A stretch of DNA of 64,000 nucleotides, taken from assembly GCF_028595305.1 (NCBI RefSeq), contig NZ_JAQQXS010000010.1, positions 124,001 to 188,000 of the forward strand. Reading direction: 5' to 3'. Under the pieces are notes generated by a model. That model ran no database searches. It saw only the letters and a list, made by a program, of their open reading frames with translations, and was not told where the DNA came from. The position numbers and the translations under genes were made by a program. The stretch comes from Roseateles koreensis (GTDB lineage: Bacteria; Pseudomonadota; Gammaproteobacteria; Burkholderiales; Burkholderiaceae_C). Positions 24,762 through 33,233 of this stretch are shown here, piece by piece; the stretch's first letter is position 1; the number at the start of each line of letters is the position of its first letter.

Positions 24762-25463
24762 TCAGCCTTTGACCAGACTGAGCCCCTTGTGCGCGAGTTT
24801 ATCCACCTCGCCACTGATGCGCGACAAAGTGCCCGCCACAACAGAAAACTCGCGCCCCACCACACCCGCCCGCGCCGCAATCACCTGAGCGTTGAAGGAC
24901 ACCACCTTGGCCTCACGCGCAACCAGCCGGATCTCCTCCACGATCTCACCAATCTGGCGCACCAAGGTGGCCTCATTGCGCGTGTTGATTTGATCCAGCG
25001 CCTGCGTGGCCCGATTGAGTGCAGCAAGCACCACATCAATGCGGCTAACGACACATTCAAGCGCATCCGCACGATCCGCCACCCCACCGCCTTTGCATAG
25101 ATCCAAGGCCCGGCGGCAATCGGTAATGAACCCCGTCACCACCTCGCTCACCCCTGCGGGCCCCAAGTAAACGTCCTGCATCAGTTGCGTGTCAGTGGCC
25201 GGCATGCCTTTGTCTCGCAGCACCCGCAGGATGCTCGCTTGGCTGTCGGTGAACAAGCGCAGCGTCGACTCAGCCGCCTCGGCCTTTTCAACCTGCCCCT
25301 GCGCCGCCAGCAAGATCAACAACACCAACCGCTGCGACAGCATGCGTTGCCGTGCAGCGAGATTGATGATGGACATCTCTGGAGAATCCGCAGGCGACGC
25401 CAAGGCCGGCCGATTCGCGTTTGCACTTGCGCTTGCGCTTGCGACATTCAAAGGATGGGACAT
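24762..25463 (-). CDS. soluble PilJ/NarX-type sensor domain protein with a chemoreceptor-like tail
   Basis: A 233-residue protein. After a low-complexity leader (ASASASANANR, from a short 6-bp DNA repeat) comes the PilJ-type sensor signature INLAARQRMLSQRLV, the P-box-like helix of NarX and PilJ sensors. A second helical half follows, and the end resembles the signalling tip of methyl-accepting proteins (FNAQVIAARAGVVGREFSVVA). There is no transmembrane segment, so it appears cytoplasmic. It is too short to be a full chemoreceptor. The ATG at 25463 has a GGAG site. It may be a soluble adaptor of a chemotaxis-like or nitrate/nitrite-sensing system (inference). Confidence 0.7.
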   Translation of the reverse strand: MSHPLNVASASASANANRPALASPADSPEMSIINLAARQRMLSQRLVLLILLAAQGQVEKAEAAESTLRLFTDSQASILRVLRDKGMPATDTQLMQDVYLGPAGVSEVVTGFITDCRRALDLCKGGGVADRADALECVVSRIDVVLAALNRATQALDQINTRNEATLVRQIGEIVEEIRLVAREAKVVSFNAQVIAARAGVVGREFSVVAGTLSRISGEVDKLAHKGLSLVKG

Positions 25464-25983
25464 GGCGTGACTCCAATCAGTGGGAAACAAATCTCCCACG
25501 GATAAGAGCAAGCTCCATGCCATGCCAGCCCTCGCAGGGGTGACCTGCCCAATCGGTTGGGGTCAGAACAACTCAACTCGCCGTCACGAACTGTGCTGAT
25601 ATTTTCAGCGCATCCTTTGTCCTCCAAATGCGGCTCATTCGTTCTACCAAGGTTGACCTTGAGAAACATGGGGAATAACGACAAATTCGTATTGCGCCGT
25701 GCCCTCTAAATATGGGACAAGGTCATGAAAATCACGACATCGCAACCAGTTCATGTTTTGAGGCTGCTAGCATAAAGAATAAATCCAGCACAAACACAGG
25801 TACTTGATAGACTTACATGCAACAACAAATAATGCCAAGCCGTACGCATCACCGTCACACCACAATCAACAGCACTATTTTTATCAAAAAATAAATATAA
25901 AACAAACCATCTCACAGGCATTCAAAAATAAACTTCAATTAAATGAATCAACGCACATCGCTTCACCGCTCTGGAGTACAGGT
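25464..25983. other. 520-bp AT-richer intergenic region at the left edge of the island
   Basis: The gap lies between the leftward PilJ-like gene and the rightward serine acetyltransferase. Base composition shifts from GC-rich to AT-rich here, with runs such as AAATAAATATAAAAC near 25890. The downstream frame is open from a TTG at 25804, but the preferred start is 25984. The region should hold promoters for both genes and perhaps a long leader for the island; no tRNA, integrase or terminal repeat was seen. Confidence 0.5.
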
Positions 25984-26688
25984 ATGGATCCAACAAGGAT
26001 CTTAGACAACCAGTTGCGCGCCGCGTTATATGACAGCTGTGACCCTGTATTTACAGACTGCGTGCTTTCAACTGTTGACTGGCAGCGCTTGCATACCCTA
26101 CTGAGTAGTGACCTCGCAGCATTTTCAAGCAAAGACCCTGCTGCACATGGCGACCCTTTACTCGTCCTGCAAAGTTACACCGCCTTCAAGGCGGTACTTC
26201 ATTACCGTCTATCCCATGCCATTCTGACCGCCCAATACCCCATTGAGTTGTCGGCACTTCGACTTGGCTATGCCTATCAATTGGCCAATCGCGGAAAGAT
26301 GCAATCCGGTATTGAAATTCACCCCAACGCAAGTATTGGCGAACGATTCATCCTTGATCATGGTTGGGGCACAGTGATCGGAGAAACCGCAGAAATTGGC
26401 GATGATTGCTACATTCTTGGAGGCGTCACGCTCGGCGCCAGAGGCATCTTCGATAATTCGGACGACAAACGCCATCCGACTCTTGGAAATCGCGTTCAGG
26501 TAGGTGCATTCGCTCGATTATTTGGACGCATCCACATCGGCGACGATACCTTCATTGGTCCCAACTGTGTCATCAAAGATGACATACCATCAAATTCCGT
26601 CGTCACGATTCGATCCGAACTACAACTGGTGCGGCAACGAAAAAAAGATACCCCAAAAACAAGTAATTCATTGATTCACAATCACTGA
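25984..26688 (+). CDS. serine O-acetyltransferase (CysE-like)
   Basis: A 234-residue left-handed beta-helix acetyltransferase. It shows the CysE helical domain (SSDLAAFSSKDPAAH, LVLQSYTAFKAVLHYRLSH) and the hexapeptide region HPNASIGERFILDHGWG, GETAEIGDDCYIL, GGVTLGA and KRHPTLGNRV, including the catalytic DHG histidine. It should make O-acetylserine. The ATG at 25984 has GGAG seven bases upstream; a TTG at 25804 would add 60 low-complexity residues. The C-terminus is basic and lacks an obvious CysK-binding Ile end. The AT-rich coding sequence and the neighbours (AlaX-like, MFS, PLP synthase) suggest a specialised pathway rather than ordinary cysteine synthesis. Confidence 0.87.
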   Translation: MDPTRILDNQLRAALYDSCDPVFTDCVLSTVDWQRLHTLLSSDLAAFSSKDPAAHGDPLLVLQSYTAFKAVLHYRLSHAILTAQYPIELSALRLGYAYQLANRGKMQSGIEIHPNASIGERFILDHGWGTVIGETAEIGDDCYILGGVTLGARGIFDNSDDKRHPTLGNRVQVGAFARLFGRIHIGDDTFIGPNCVIKDDIPSNSVVTIRSELQLVRQRKKDTPKTSNSLIHNH

Positions 26689-26721
26689 CAAAAGCCTCCC
26701 CACTCAATTCCTGGAATCCCT

Positions 26722-27480
26722 ATGCTGGACAGAAAAACGCTGAAGCTGTATTACGACCAACCCTACGCCTCCACTTGCGGTGCAACGGTCGTGCGCGTCG
26801 GTGCCGACTACATCGAGTTGGATCAAACCATTGCATTTCCAGTCGGTGGCGGCCAAGAAGCGGATCAAGGCGTCATCATCGTCGCCGGCGTATCCATGCG
26901 TTTCATGGAAGTTAAAGCCGTGTATGGCACGCCCGCATATGGCAGTGAATTTCCTGACGTCAAGGTCGGGGGCGTCATCTGGCACATGATTGCAGGCGAA
27001 GACCAGGGGCTGCTTCCAAGGGTTGAGGTGGGGCAGCAAGCCTGCGTACGCATCGATGTACGCCGACGTGGTGCACTCGCGTTGAGTCATACCGCGTCGC
27101 ACCTTGTCTATCTTGGCATATTGAAGCAACGGCCTGACGCGATCAACGCAACCTTGGGTTGCCACATCGGGACGACTGCTGCGCGTTTTGACTTCTCGAT
27201 AAAGCGCCGTTTTGAGCCGGACGACTTGTTGGCGATCACCCAAACTGCCAACGAATTGGTCGCCCGTGCACTCCCCATCGAAACCTTTGCACACGAGGCG
27301 GTGCCCGATGCTCGCATCTGGCTTTGCGACAACATGACCATTCCCTGCGGTGGTTTGCACCTGAGCAATACAGCACCCGTCGGCGAACTTGTTGTACGTC
27401 GCAGGAGCCTGGGTGCTGGCAAGGAACGCATTGCCTGCGAATTTCCAGCCGCCACCTTCGCGGTTGATGCCTACATTTAG
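26722..27480 (+). CDS. AlaX-type free-standing alanyl-tRNA editing protein
   Basis: A 252-residue protein homologous to the editing domain of alanyl-tRNA synthetase. The N-terminal part has FPVGGGQEADQG (the glycine-rich GGGQ segment of AlaX-M/L forms). The zinc site is complete: H123-x3-H127 (SHTASHLVY) and C209-x3-H213 (PCGGLHLSNTAPVGEL). Such proteins deacylate tRNA(Ala) mischarged with Ser, Gly or analogues. It starts 33 bp after the serine acetyltransferase and 17 bp before the MFS gene, so it is in the same operon. In this setting it may protect the host against a small amino acid made by the cluster. That role is inference. Confidence 0.85.
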   Translation: MLDRKTLKLYYDQPYASTCGATVVRVGADYIELDQTIAFPVGGGQEADQGVIIVAGVSMRFMEVKAVYGTPAYGSEFPDVKVGGVIWHMIAGEDQGLLPRVEVGQQACVRIDVRRRGALALSHTASHLVYLGILKQRPDAINATLGCHIGTTAARFDFSIKRRFEPDDLLAITQTANELVARALPIETFAHEAVPDARIWLCDNMTIPCGGLHLSNTAPVGELVVRRRSLGAGKERIACEFPAATFAVDAYI

Positions 27481-27497
27481 TCAAGAAAAAGCCCTCG

Positions 27498-28718
27498 ATG
27501 ACTGCAATCAACAGGCAGGGACGACTGCCCATTTCCACCTATCTGCTGGTGCTGGCGCAAGCGATCAATCTCACCGCGGCGGTGCTGTCGGTCACAATTT
27601 CAGCGCTGGTTGGCGTCAAAACTGCACCCAGCCAGGCATGGGGTACGGTGCCCTACGGCATGCAATTCGCAATGGTGATGCTTTGCACCTACCCCGCTGC
27701 GATGATCATGCGCAAACATGGTCGCCGGTTCGGCTTTGCGACAGGTGCCGCAATGCTTTTCTTCGCCGGCGGGGTCGGCTATCTGAGCGTCGTGCACCAG
27801 AGCTTTCTCGGCTTGATTCTGGCCCACGGTCTCCTGGGCATGTATATCTCTTGCGCCAACTTCTATCGCTTTGCAGCGGTGGACAACATCGCAAACGATC
27901 AAATGCCCCGCGCGTTGTCATTGGTGGTGTCGGGCGGTGTGCTGGCTGCTCTGGTGGGGCCCATATTGTCCACGGCCCTGCGGGAAATCGCAGGATTCGT
28001 CGAGTTCTCACTCTGCTATGCGGTACTTAGCCTGCTTGCCATGCTGACCTTCGCCATCCTGGCCTTCTGGAAGCCGACGGAGTCCAAGGCAAAGCCAGCG
28101 CAGCCCTCGTCCGGCAAGCTCAACAACGGCAACTCGAGCAATGGCGTCATCTACATGGGCATCACCAGCGCCGCGATAGCCTACCTAGTCATGAACCTGC
28201 TGATGGTGCAATCGTCGCTGGTCATGAAATCTCTGTGCAGTTTCAACGCAGCCTCCATGGCAATTCAGATGCATGTGCTGGCCATGTTTTTGCCCTCATT
28301 CATCACTGGCAAGCTCATTGCAAAGATTGGCGTACGGTGCGTGCTGGGGTTGGGATTTACATCCTTGGCGATTGCGGCAGGCATTGCGGTGTTCTTTCCC
28401 ACCGACTACCCGTTCGTCCTGGGCGGTCTACTCGCACTGGGTTTGGGCTGGAACCTTGCTTATGTCGGTGGCGGGTCGCTTCTGACAGAGCATGTGCAAC
28501 CCGATAAGCGCCACACATGGCAAGGCATCAATGACACAGCCATCGCGGCCTGCGCGACCTTGGGCGCATTCATGCCATCGCCACTGCTCTCTCTGATGGG
28601 ATGGGAGGGCAGCAACGCCCTGGCACTGGGCCTGTGCTTGGCAACAGGTATCAGTGGCTGGATTTACCTTTCACCCAGAAGAAAATTCGCACCTGCCGCC
28701 AAGGCCAAAGCACGGTGA
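27498..28718 (+). CDS. MFS transporter
   Basis: A 406-residue membrane protein with about 12 hydrophobic segments in two halves joined by a polar loop near residue 205 (KPAQPSSGKLNNGNSSNG). The MFS loop motif between helices 2 and 3 is visible as MIMRKHGRRFGFATGA. Position in the operon, with an acetyltransferase, an editing enzyme and a PLP synthase, makes export of the cluster's amino acid product the most likely role, though uptake of a precursor cannot be excluded. The ATG at 27498 follows the AlaX stop by 17 bp. The stop overlaps a GTG, six bases before the ATG of the next gene. Confidence 0.83.
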   Translation: MTAINRQGRLPISTYLLVLAQAINLTAAVLSVTISALVGVKTAPSQAWGTVPYGMQFAMVMLCTYPAAMIMRKHGRRFGFATGAAMLFFAGGVGYLSVVHQSFLGLILAHGLLGMYISCANFYRFAAVDNIANDQMPRALSLVVSGGVLAALVGPILSTALREIAGFVEFSLCYAVLSLLAMLTFAILAFWKPTESKAKPAQPSSGKLNNGNSSNGVIYMGITSAAIAYLVMNLLMVQSSLVMKSLCSFNAASMAIQMHVLAMFLPSFITGKLIAKIGVRCVLGLGFTSLAIAAGIAVFFPTDYPFVLGGLLALGLGWNLAYVGGGSLLTEHVQPDKRHTWQGINDTAIAACATLGAFMPSPLLSLMGWEGSNALALGLCLATGISGWIYLSPRRKFAPAAKAKAR

Positions 28719-28723
28719 AAGCC

Positions 28724-29681
28724 ATGCAAAAAACTGCCCTTTAATTCCTCAGGATGAGCGCAATTTCTCATCGTTAACTGAACTTTACCCAGGCTTGCTC
28801 GTCAAGTTGGAATGCAACAACCCAGGCGCAAGTCACAAGGCCAGGGCGGCGCGTCGCGTCGCGTCGTAAAGAACGCGCTCGAGATTGGGGGCATCGTGCC
28901 CGGCGAAACCACGGTGATCGAAAAAACCGGCGGCAATTTCGGTTTCGGCCTTGCACTTGCTTGTGCAGAGATAGGGGTATCGGTTGAACTCGTCGTCGGA
29001 TTGAGTTTCAGTCCGGTCAAACGGCAATGCCTTGAATTCTTCGGCGCCAAGCTCATCGGCATCGACATGTTGAAAAAAGGTGCCGCGCCACGCGAGGTGA
29101 TTTTGCGGTACCTGGTGAACGCAGAATCGATGGGGAAGCGCTACTTCTACACAGACCAATTCAACAACATAGGCAGCCTGGAGGCTCATTTAGAGGAGAC
29201 TGGCCCCGAATTGAGCCGTCAATTGGCAGTTGGCTTTCCCCACGTTAAACGGCTGAGTTTTGTCGCCTGTGCCGGCACGGGCGCCAGTCTGACCGGCATC
29301 GCAAGATCGCTGCGGGCATCAGGCTTTCAGATTGACGTGGTGCTTGTGGAGCCGGAAGGCTGCGATTCCAGCACAGGAAAGTTCTGTGATCATCCTTTCG
29401 AGGGCATGTCCGTCGGCGTCAGCCCGCCTTTCTTGGATTGGACCCACATTAACCAGACGCAGTGGGTAAGATTTTCAGATGTAGTGAAGACGCAGCGGCG
29501 AATTTCCGTTGAACGAGGATTTTTTGTTGGCAATACCTCGGCGGCCTGCCTCCATGTGGCTATGCAGATGCGAAACCATCTCGCAGCGGACCACAAAGTA
29601 CTGACGATCGTTTATGACCACGGGCTGTGGTATCTCAATACAATTTTTGCAGACCCAACGTTGACGCTCCGCGCAGATTGA
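28724..29681 (+). pseudogene. PLP-dependent fold-II synthase (CysK/threonine synthase-like) with two apparent frameshifts
   Basis: The body, in frame 3 from 28812, shows TGGNFGFGLA (substrate loop), ACAGTGASLTGIARSLR (PLP phosphate loop) and FVGNTSAACLHVA, as in cysteine synthases. The N-terminal strand and PLP-lysine loop, LVKLECNNPGASHKARAA, is in frame 1 and stops at 28867. The break is in three tandem GCGTC units (28851-28865); with two units the frames join as ARRVVKNALEIGG. A second break is in an A6 run at 28728-28733; with seven A, the ATG at 28724 would give an N-terminus with the lysine at residue 39, close to CysK. As written, no frame yields the whole enzyme. It could be a pseudogene, a slippage-controlled gene or sequencing error. 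Confidence 0.75.
28851..28865 (+). repeat. (GCGTC)3 tandem repeat inside the PLP synthase
   Basis: Three consecutive 5-bp units just after the codons of the predicted PLP lysine loop. Three units put the downstream catalytic body out of frame; two would restore it. Confidence 0.9.
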
Positions 29682-29706
29682 CCACGCATCCAATGGGGGA
29701 GTATCA

Positions 29707-29763
29707 GTTGGGGGCAAAGCTACTCGCCTCGCGGCACTCAGCTCGGGCGGTCTGCCCCCCAAC
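29707..29763. terminator. long inverted repeat between convergent genes
   Basis: GTTGGGGGCA and TGCCCCCCAAC pair around a 36-base loop, with one unpaired base. It separates the PLP gene from the leftward glutaryl-CoA dehydrogenase and may end one or both transcripts, but there is no strong T-run. Confidence 0.35.
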
Positions 29764-29775
29764 CCGCGCAGTCAG

Positions 29776-30957
29776 TTAGAAGCTCGCGATCCCCGTCATC
29801 GCACGGCCCAGAATCAGGGCGTGGATGTCGTGGGTGCCTTCGTAGGTGTTGACCACTTCAAGGTTGACCAGGTGGCGGGCGATACCGAATTCGTCGCTGA
29901 TGCCGTTGCCGCCGAGCATGTCGCGGGCCATACGGGCGATGTCCAGGCTTTTGCCACAGCTGTTGCGCTTCATGATGGAGGTGATCTCAACCGCCGCAGT
30001 GCCTTCGTCTTTCATGCGTCCCAGACGCAGGCAGCCTTGCAGGCCGAGGGTGATTTCGGTCTGCATATCGGCCAGCTTTTTCTGGATCAACTGATTGGCT
30101 GCCAGCGGCTTGCCGAATTGCTGCCGATCCATCGTGTACTGGCGGGCCTTGTGCCAGCAGTCTTCTGCGGCGCCCAGTGCCCCCCAGGCAATGCCGTAGC
30201 GGGCGCTGTTGAGGCAGGTGAATGGGCCTTTGAGGCCGCGCACCTCGGGGAAGGCGTTTTCTTCAGGGCAGAACACCTCATTCAGCACGATTTCGCCGGT
30301 GATGGAGGCACGCAAACCGACCTTGCCGTGAATGGCCGGGGCGCTGAGGCCCTTCCAGCCCTTTTCGAGCACGAAGCCGCGGATGGCACCTTCATCGTCT
30401 TTGGCCCAGACCACAAACACGTCGGCAATCGGGCTGTTGGTGATCCACATCTTGGCGCCGCTGAGTGCGTAGCCACCCGCCACTTTTCGGGCCCGTGTCA
30501 CCATGGAACCGGGGTCTGAGCCATGGTTGGGCTCGGTCAGGCCGAAGCAGCCGATCCATTCGCCCGAGGCCAATTTAGGCAGGTACTTCTGCTTGGTAGC
30601 CTCATTCCCAAACTCGTTGATTGGCACCATCACCAGCGAGCTTTGCACGCTCATCATCGAGCGATAGCCAGAATCCACGCGCTCCACCTCACGCGCGATC
30701 AAACCATAGGCCACGTAGTTGAGGCCCGGGCCACCGTACTCCGGCGCAATGGTCGGACCGAGCAGGCCGATGGCGCCCATTTCACGGAAGATGCCGGCGT
30801 CGGTGCGTTCGTGCCGAAATGCCTCCAGCACGCGAGGCGCCAAGGCGTCTTGGCAATACGCGGTGGCGGCATCGCGCACCATGCGTTCGTCGTCGCTGAG
30901 TTGTTCGTTCAGCAGCAGTGGGTCGTCCCAGTGGAAGGAAGCTTTGGATGAACTCAT
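29776..30957 (-). CDS. gcdH: glutaryl-CoA dehydrogenase
   Basis: A 393-residue flavin acyl-CoA dehydrogenase that oxidises and decarboxylates glutaryl-CoA to crotonyl-CoA. GCDH-specific sequence is seen in [47 protein letters not shown] and the C-terminal [21 protein letters not shown] with the catalytic Glu of the YEGT motif. It is the last gene of the aminobenzoate operon, separated from the RidA-like gene by 110 bp, so it may also have its own promoter. Its presence suggests that ring-cleavage carbon, or lysine and tryptophan carbon in general, passes through glutaryl-CoA. Confidence 0.93.
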   Translation of the reverse strand: MSSSKASFHWDDPLLLNEQLSDDERMVRDAATAYCQDALAPRVLEAFRHERTDAGIFREMGAIGLLGPTIAPEYGGPGLNYVAYGLIAREVERVDSGYRSMMSVQSSLVMVPINEFGNEATKQKYLPKLASGEWIGCFGLTEPNHGSDPGSMVTRARKVAGGYALSGAKMWITNSPIADVFVVWAKDDEGAIRGFVLEKGWKGLSAPAIHGKVGLRASITGEIVLNEVFCPEENAFPEVRGLKGPFTCLNSARYGIAWGALGAAEDCWHKARQYTMDRQQFGKPLAANQLIQKKLADMQTEITLGLQGCLRLGRMKDEGTAAVEITSIMKRNSCGKSLDIARMARDMLGGNGISDEFGIARHLVNLEVVNTYEGTHDIHALILGRAMTGIASF

Positions 30958-31067
30958 GAAAGGATTCTCTTCAGTAATTTCAGTAGATATCAGCAGATTT
31001 CAATCGATCTCAGCACAGGCTGAGCTAAACATACCTCAAGCCACGTGGGGCAGCAGTCGCCCAGGAG

Positions 31068-31484
31068 TCAAGCCCCCAACACGGCGGTAACCTCGATCTC
31101 GACCTTGGCGCGGTCTTCCATCAAACCGGCCACTTGCACCGCGCTCATGGCAATCTGATAGTCGCTGCCCAGCACCTCGCGATAGACCTGGCCCACCTCG
31201 CGGCCACGGGCCAAGTACTCGCGCTTGTCCAGCAGGTACCAGGTCATGCGCATGATGTGCTCGGGTGTGGCGCCCGCCTCCGCCAGCACCGCGCGCACGT
31301 TCAGCAGCGCTTGGCGCACCTGCGCCACAAAGTCATCGCTCTCGAATTGGCATGCCGCATTCCAACCAATCTGCCCAGCCACGAAGACTAAACGCCCGGT
31401 GGCCACCACGCCATTGGCATAACCACGGGGCGCCGCCCAGCCGGGCGGTTGCAGCACTTGCTTGTGTAAATTTATCGGGTTCAT
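31068..31484 (-). CDS. RidA-family (YjgF/YER057c) protein lacking the catalytic arginine
   Basis: A 138-residue RidA-fold protein (VFVAGQIGWN, VRQALLNVRAVLAEAGA, KVEIEVTAVL). In active RidA imine/enamine deaminases, the motif around Arg105 reads P-A-R-S; here it is IAMSAVQVAG, with Met in place of Arg. Similar proteins occur in 2-aminobenzoate operons, where enamine intermediates are expected after ring reduction. It is followed by GCDH and lies 30 bp after the CoA ligase. Without the Arg it may act as a binding protein or have a different reaction. Confidence 0.88.
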   Translation of the reverse strand: MNPINLHKQVLQPPGWAAPRGYANGVVATGRLVFVAGQIGWNAACQFESDDFVAQVRQALLNVRAVLAEAGATPEHIMRMTWYLLDKREYLARGREVGQVYREVLGSDYQIAMSAVQVAGLMEDRAKVEIEVTAVLGA

Positions 31485-31514
31485 CGTCGCGTCACTCCAT
31501 TTTTGGATCGCCCC

Positions 31515-33131
31515 TCACGGGCCATTTTCCCGCAGGCGAAAACGTTGCAGCTTGCCTGTCTCGGTGCGCGGCAAGGTGGCGCAGAACTCAATGACCCGGG
31601 GGTATTTGTAAGGGGCCAAGTGTGCCTTCACAAAGTCCTGCAGCGCTTGCACCAAGGCATCGCTGGCGACCTCTCCGGCTCTCAGCACCACAAAGGCCTT
31701 GACGATCTGCCCACGTGCTTCATCGGCCTGGCCCACCACGCCGCACTCCGCCACCGACGGGTGCAGCAGCAGGCAGGCCTCCACCTCCGGCCCCGCGATG
31801 TTGTAACCGCCGGAGATGATCATGTCGTCGGTGCGGGCCTGGTAGATGAAGTAACCGTCTACGTCAACGCAATAGGCGTCGCCGGTCAGGTTCCAGCCAT
31901 TCAGCACATAGGCCTGCTGGCGATCGTCCGCCAGGTAGCGGCAACCCGTAGGGCCCTTCACCGCCAGGCGGCCCACCTGCCCGGCTGGCAACACGTACCC
32001 GGCATCGTCCAGCACCACCGCTCGGTAACCCGGCACTGGCACCCCGGTGGCACCCGGTTTAGCACGCTCAGCCTCATGAGAAATGAAGATGTGCAGCAAC
32101 TCCGTAGCACCAATGCCGTCGATCAACTCGATGCCCGACGCCGCCTTCCACAAGGCCCGCGTGGCGGCCGGCAGGGCCTCCCCGGCGCTGACGCAGCGCC
32201 TCAGGCAACTCACATCATGCCCGCCCAGCTGTGGCGACATGACGCGGTAGGACGTTGGGGCGGTGAAGCAGATCGTGGCGCGATAGGTTTCAATCGCCGC
32301 CAGCAAAGCCTCGGGTGAAGCCTTTTCGAGCAGCACGGTGGACGCACCCACCGTCATCGGAAACAGCAACAAGCCACCCAAGCCGAAGGTGAAGGCCAGC
32401 GGCGGGCTGCCGATAAACACGTCCTCAGGCAGCGGCTTCAGCACATGTGGGGGCCAGCAACGGCAAATCGCCATCACATCCCGATGAAAATGCATCGTAC
32501 CCTTGGGCTTGCCGGTTGTGCCGGAGGTAAAAGCGATGAGGCTGCAATCCTCCGCACCCGTGTCAACATTGCGAAAGGTCCCTGGCTTGTTCGCGGCACG
32601 CGCCTCCAGGCCGTCGCTGGCTTCGCTGTGGAACAGCAGTACTTGCCGCAAGGTCGGGCACTTCGCCTGCGCGCTGCGCAATTCGGCGATCAGGCGTTCA
32701 TCGCACAAGGCATGGCTGACCTCGGCTTTTTGTATCACCTGAACCAATTCTCCACAGCGCAACAGCGGCATGGTGGCTACAGCGATACCGCCTGCTTTTT
32801 GAATGGCAAACCAGCAAGCCGCCAGATACGGCGTGTTGGCGCCACGTAGCAACACCCGATTGCCCGGCACCAGCCCGAGGTCTTGCACCAGCACATGCGC
32901 CATGGCGTTCGCCTGGGCCTGCAGGTCGGCGTAGGTCCAGCGCAGGCCTTCGCCCTGTATGCACAGGCGGTCACCCTGCCCGGCCTCAACCCAGCGGTCC
33001 AGCAGTTCGGTGGCGCAGTTCAGCCGCTCAGGAAACTGCAGCTCGGGCAATTCAAAAATCAACTCAGGCCACTGCTCGCGCGGTGGCAGATGATCGCGTG
33101 AGAAGGTGTCTTGGTGGGCGGTGTAGCTCAT
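31515..33131 (-). CDS. 2-aminobenzoate-CoA ligase (AMP-forming, benzoate-CoA ligase family)
   Basis: A 538-residue adenylate-forming enzyme. The ATP loop is FTSGTTGKPKGTMHFHRD, the acyl pocket region is PLAFTFGLGGLLLFP, and then DGIGATELLHIFIS, GWNLTGDAY and the hinge ARTDDMIISGGYNIAGPEVE follow. The C-terminal lysine is in LPRTETGKLQRF. It would convert anthranilate to 2-aminobenzoyl-CoA, given the adjacent 2-aminobenzoyl-CoA monooxygenase and kynureninase genes. Other benzoates are possible substrates by sequence alone. It lies 102 bp after the acyl-CoA dehydrogenase gene. Confidence 0.88.
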   Translation of the reverse strand: MSYTAHQDTFSRDHLPPREQWPELIFELPELQFPERLNCATELLDRWVEAGQGDRLCIQGEGLRWTYADLQAQANAMAHVLVQDLGLVPGNRVLLRGANTPYLAACWFAIQKAGGIAVATMPLLRCGELVQVIQKAEVSHALCDERLIAELRSAQAKCPTLRQVLLFHSEASDGLEARAANKPGTFRNVDTGAEDCSLIAFTSGTTGKPKGTMHFHRDVMAICRCWPPHVLKPLPEDVFIGSPPLAFTFGLGGLLLFPMTVGASTVLLEKASPEALLAAIETYRATICFTAPTSYRVMSPQLGGHDVSCLRRCVSAGEALPAATRALWKAASGIELIDGIGATELLHIFISHEAERAKPGATGVPVPGYRAVVLDDAGYVLPAGQVGRLAVKGPTGCRYLADDRQQAYVLNGWNLTGDAYCVDVDGYFIYQARTDDMIISGGYNIAGPEVEACLLLHPSVAECGVVGQADEARGQIVKAFVVLRAGEVASDALVQALQDFVKAHLAPYKYPRVIEFCATLPRTETGKLQRFRLRENGP

Positions 33132-33233
33132 GGTGATGTGCCTGACCTTGCGGGGTGGGTCGTGGTTGACGACTTGCGTTGAGCCTCCTTGATAGAGAGG
33201 CCCCTGTACGCGGCATGACGGCGGGCTGCCGGG

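Noticed and set aside
25557-25569. TTGGGGTCAGAAC as an insertion-element end
   Set aside because: It resembles ends seen near REP-type transposases, but no partner end or transposase remnant was found.
25804-25983. Upstream TTG start for the serine acetyltransferase
   Set aside because: It would add 60 low-complexity AT-rich residues; the ATG at 25984 has a well-spaced GGAG.
28812-29681. Calling the PLP gene intact from the ATG at 28812
   Set aside because: That version lacks the PLP-binding lysine loop, which is in another frame just upstream, and begins with an unrelated Arg/Gln-rich leader.
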